NCBI GenBank assembly: GCA_017445435.1
Contig: JAFSUE010000047.1
Coordinates: 1 to 6,193, forward strand
Direction: 5' to 3'
From: Selenomonadaceae bacterium
GTDB lineage: Bacteria > Bacillota > Negativicutes > Selenomonadales > Selenomonadaceae
Length of the DNA stretch: 6,193 bases
Shown: positions 5,769-6,193 of the stretch, one piece after another
Layout of the letters: every line of letters starts with the position of its first letter
Position numbering within the stretch: position 1 is the first letter of the stretch
Position numbers and translations under genes: made by a program
The notes under the pieces: model-generated
Databases searched by the model: none
What the model was told of the DNA's origin: nothing
Seen by the model: the letters and a program-made list of their open reading frames with translations, nothing else

Positions 5769-5797
5769 TTGTAATATGCAAAAAAATTTTGTAAAAT
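5769..5797 (+). promoter_or_regulatory. Candidate sigma-70 promoter of the solute-binding gene
   Basis: TTGTAA (5769-5774, 4 of 6 to consensus) and TAAAAT (5792-5797, 5 of 6) are separated by exactly 17 bases. The predicted start near 5804 gives a leader of about 33 bases that includes the ribosome site at 5824-5827. The surrounding AT-richness raises the chance of a false match. Confidence 0.55.
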
Positions 5798-5823
5798 GCG
5801 AACTAAAATTTTTAAAAAATAAT

Positions 5824-5827
5824 GGAG
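5824..5827 (+). promoter_or_regulatory. Ribosome site of the solute-binding gene
   Basis: GGAG, in the context TGGAG, lies 9 bases before the ATG at 5837-5839 and supports that start. Confidence 0.7.
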
Positions 5828-5836
5828 TAGTCGGCT

Positions 5837-6193
5837 ATGCAAAAGTTTAATAAAAATTTTTTTTATTCTATAGTAATCATTGTCGCGGCAATTTTAGCAA
5901 ACTTAGTCGATGTCGTAGATGTCGAACGAATTTTTATTTCTAAGGTTGAGTCTGCTCCAGCTACGCAAAATAATTATGCCAAGTTGAAAGTTGGCTACGT
6001 TGTAAACACTGGCTTTATGCATGAAGACCGACCTGGACACACCGTCGGTTATGGCTATGAATATATGGAATTTCTTGAAAATTATGTTCCGTGCGAATTT
6101 GAATATATTGTCTTCGACGATTGGACAGACCTTTTAGACAAACTTAACACGGGCGAAGTTGATATTATTCCAAATTTGCCAGGCGATCATAAA
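5837..6193 (+). CDS. Family-3 solute-binding-domain protein, 5' part only
   Basis: The first 119 residues are present and the frame is open at the window end. Residues 9-25 are a hydrophobic segment after a basic start, either a membrane anchor or a signal peptide. A possible Ala-Pro-Ala cleavage site lies only near residues 40-42, which is late for a normal signal and favours an anchor. From about residue 50 (KLKVGYV) the sequence enters a family-3 solute-binding domain: GYGYEYMEFLENY, then an aromatic strand, then W-x-x-L-L-x-x-L-x-x-GEVDIIPN. This is the standard lobe I pattern in which a cell of the polar solute-binding fold lies between strand 1 and the GE-x-D strand. In Firmicutes this anchored version often belongs to sensors with a GGDEF or histidine-kinase end, but it may also be an amino-acid transporter component. 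The missing 3' part would decide. Start chosen from GGAG 9 bases upstream. Confidence 0.8.
   Translation, partial: MQKFNKNFFYSIVIIVAAILANLVDVVDVERIFISKVESAPATQNNYAKLKVGYVVNTGFMHEDRPGHTVGYGYEYMEFLENYVPCEFEYIVFDDWTDLLDKLNTGEVDIIPNLPGDHK

Noticed and set aside
5674..5850. A 58-codon plus-strand frame overlapping the start of the solute-binding gene
   Set aside because: There is no ribosome site before its ATG, its composition looks like translated intergenic DNA, and it overlaps a well-supported start in another frame.

Overview
The window looks like a chromosomal piece of an AT-rich, motile, Gram-negative-type Firmicute. A Selenomonadales/Negativicutes bacterium is my best guess. The clues are strong AGGAGG-type ribosome sites, a class II tRNA-Tyr of Firmicutes type with encoded CCA, sugar-binding lipoproteins, a methyl-accepting chemoreceptor without a CheR-tether pentapeptide, and the start of a family-3 solute-binding sensor-like protein. 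The taxonomic call is inference; no marker gene fixes it.

Layout. Bases 1-176 hold no gene I can support, only AT-rich DNA with one perfect 7-bp hairpin. A complete tRNA-Tyr(GTA) on the + strand (177-260) ends in its own terminator (274-300). A 35-bp array of five 7-bp units follows, and then a long bidirectional terminator (355-394) that closes the convergent minus-strand cluster. That cluster reads right to left. It starts with a chemoreceptor (4226-2529) that has two membrane segments, a four-helix-bundle-sized sensor domain, HAMP and a signalling hairpin. Two tandem paralogous ChvE-type monosaccharide-binding lipoproteins follow (2453-1440 and 1420-410). No terminator is visible between these three genes, so they may be one transcript. 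No sugar ABC ATPase or permease lies next to them. The gap between the receptor and the first lipoprotein holds a second heptamer array built like the first but of different sequence.

Upstream of the chemoreceptor, a bidirectional terminator (4341-4384) separates it from a 398-codon orphan minus-strand gene (5595-4399). Its N-terminal half carries a convincing PD-(D/E)XK nuclease signature; its C-terminal half I do not recognise. A divergent 241-bp intergenic region (5596-5836) carries a candidate promoter for each side. It ends at a + strand gene (5837 onward) that runs off the window and encodes a membrane-anchored or secreted family-3 solute-binding domain.

Main theme: the receptor plus twin binding lipoproteins suggests a sugar-sensing module in which binding proteins feed a chemoreceptor rather than, or as well as, a transporter. 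This is an inference from gene order. Start sites of three genes are best placed downstream of the longest open frame, as explained in their entries.
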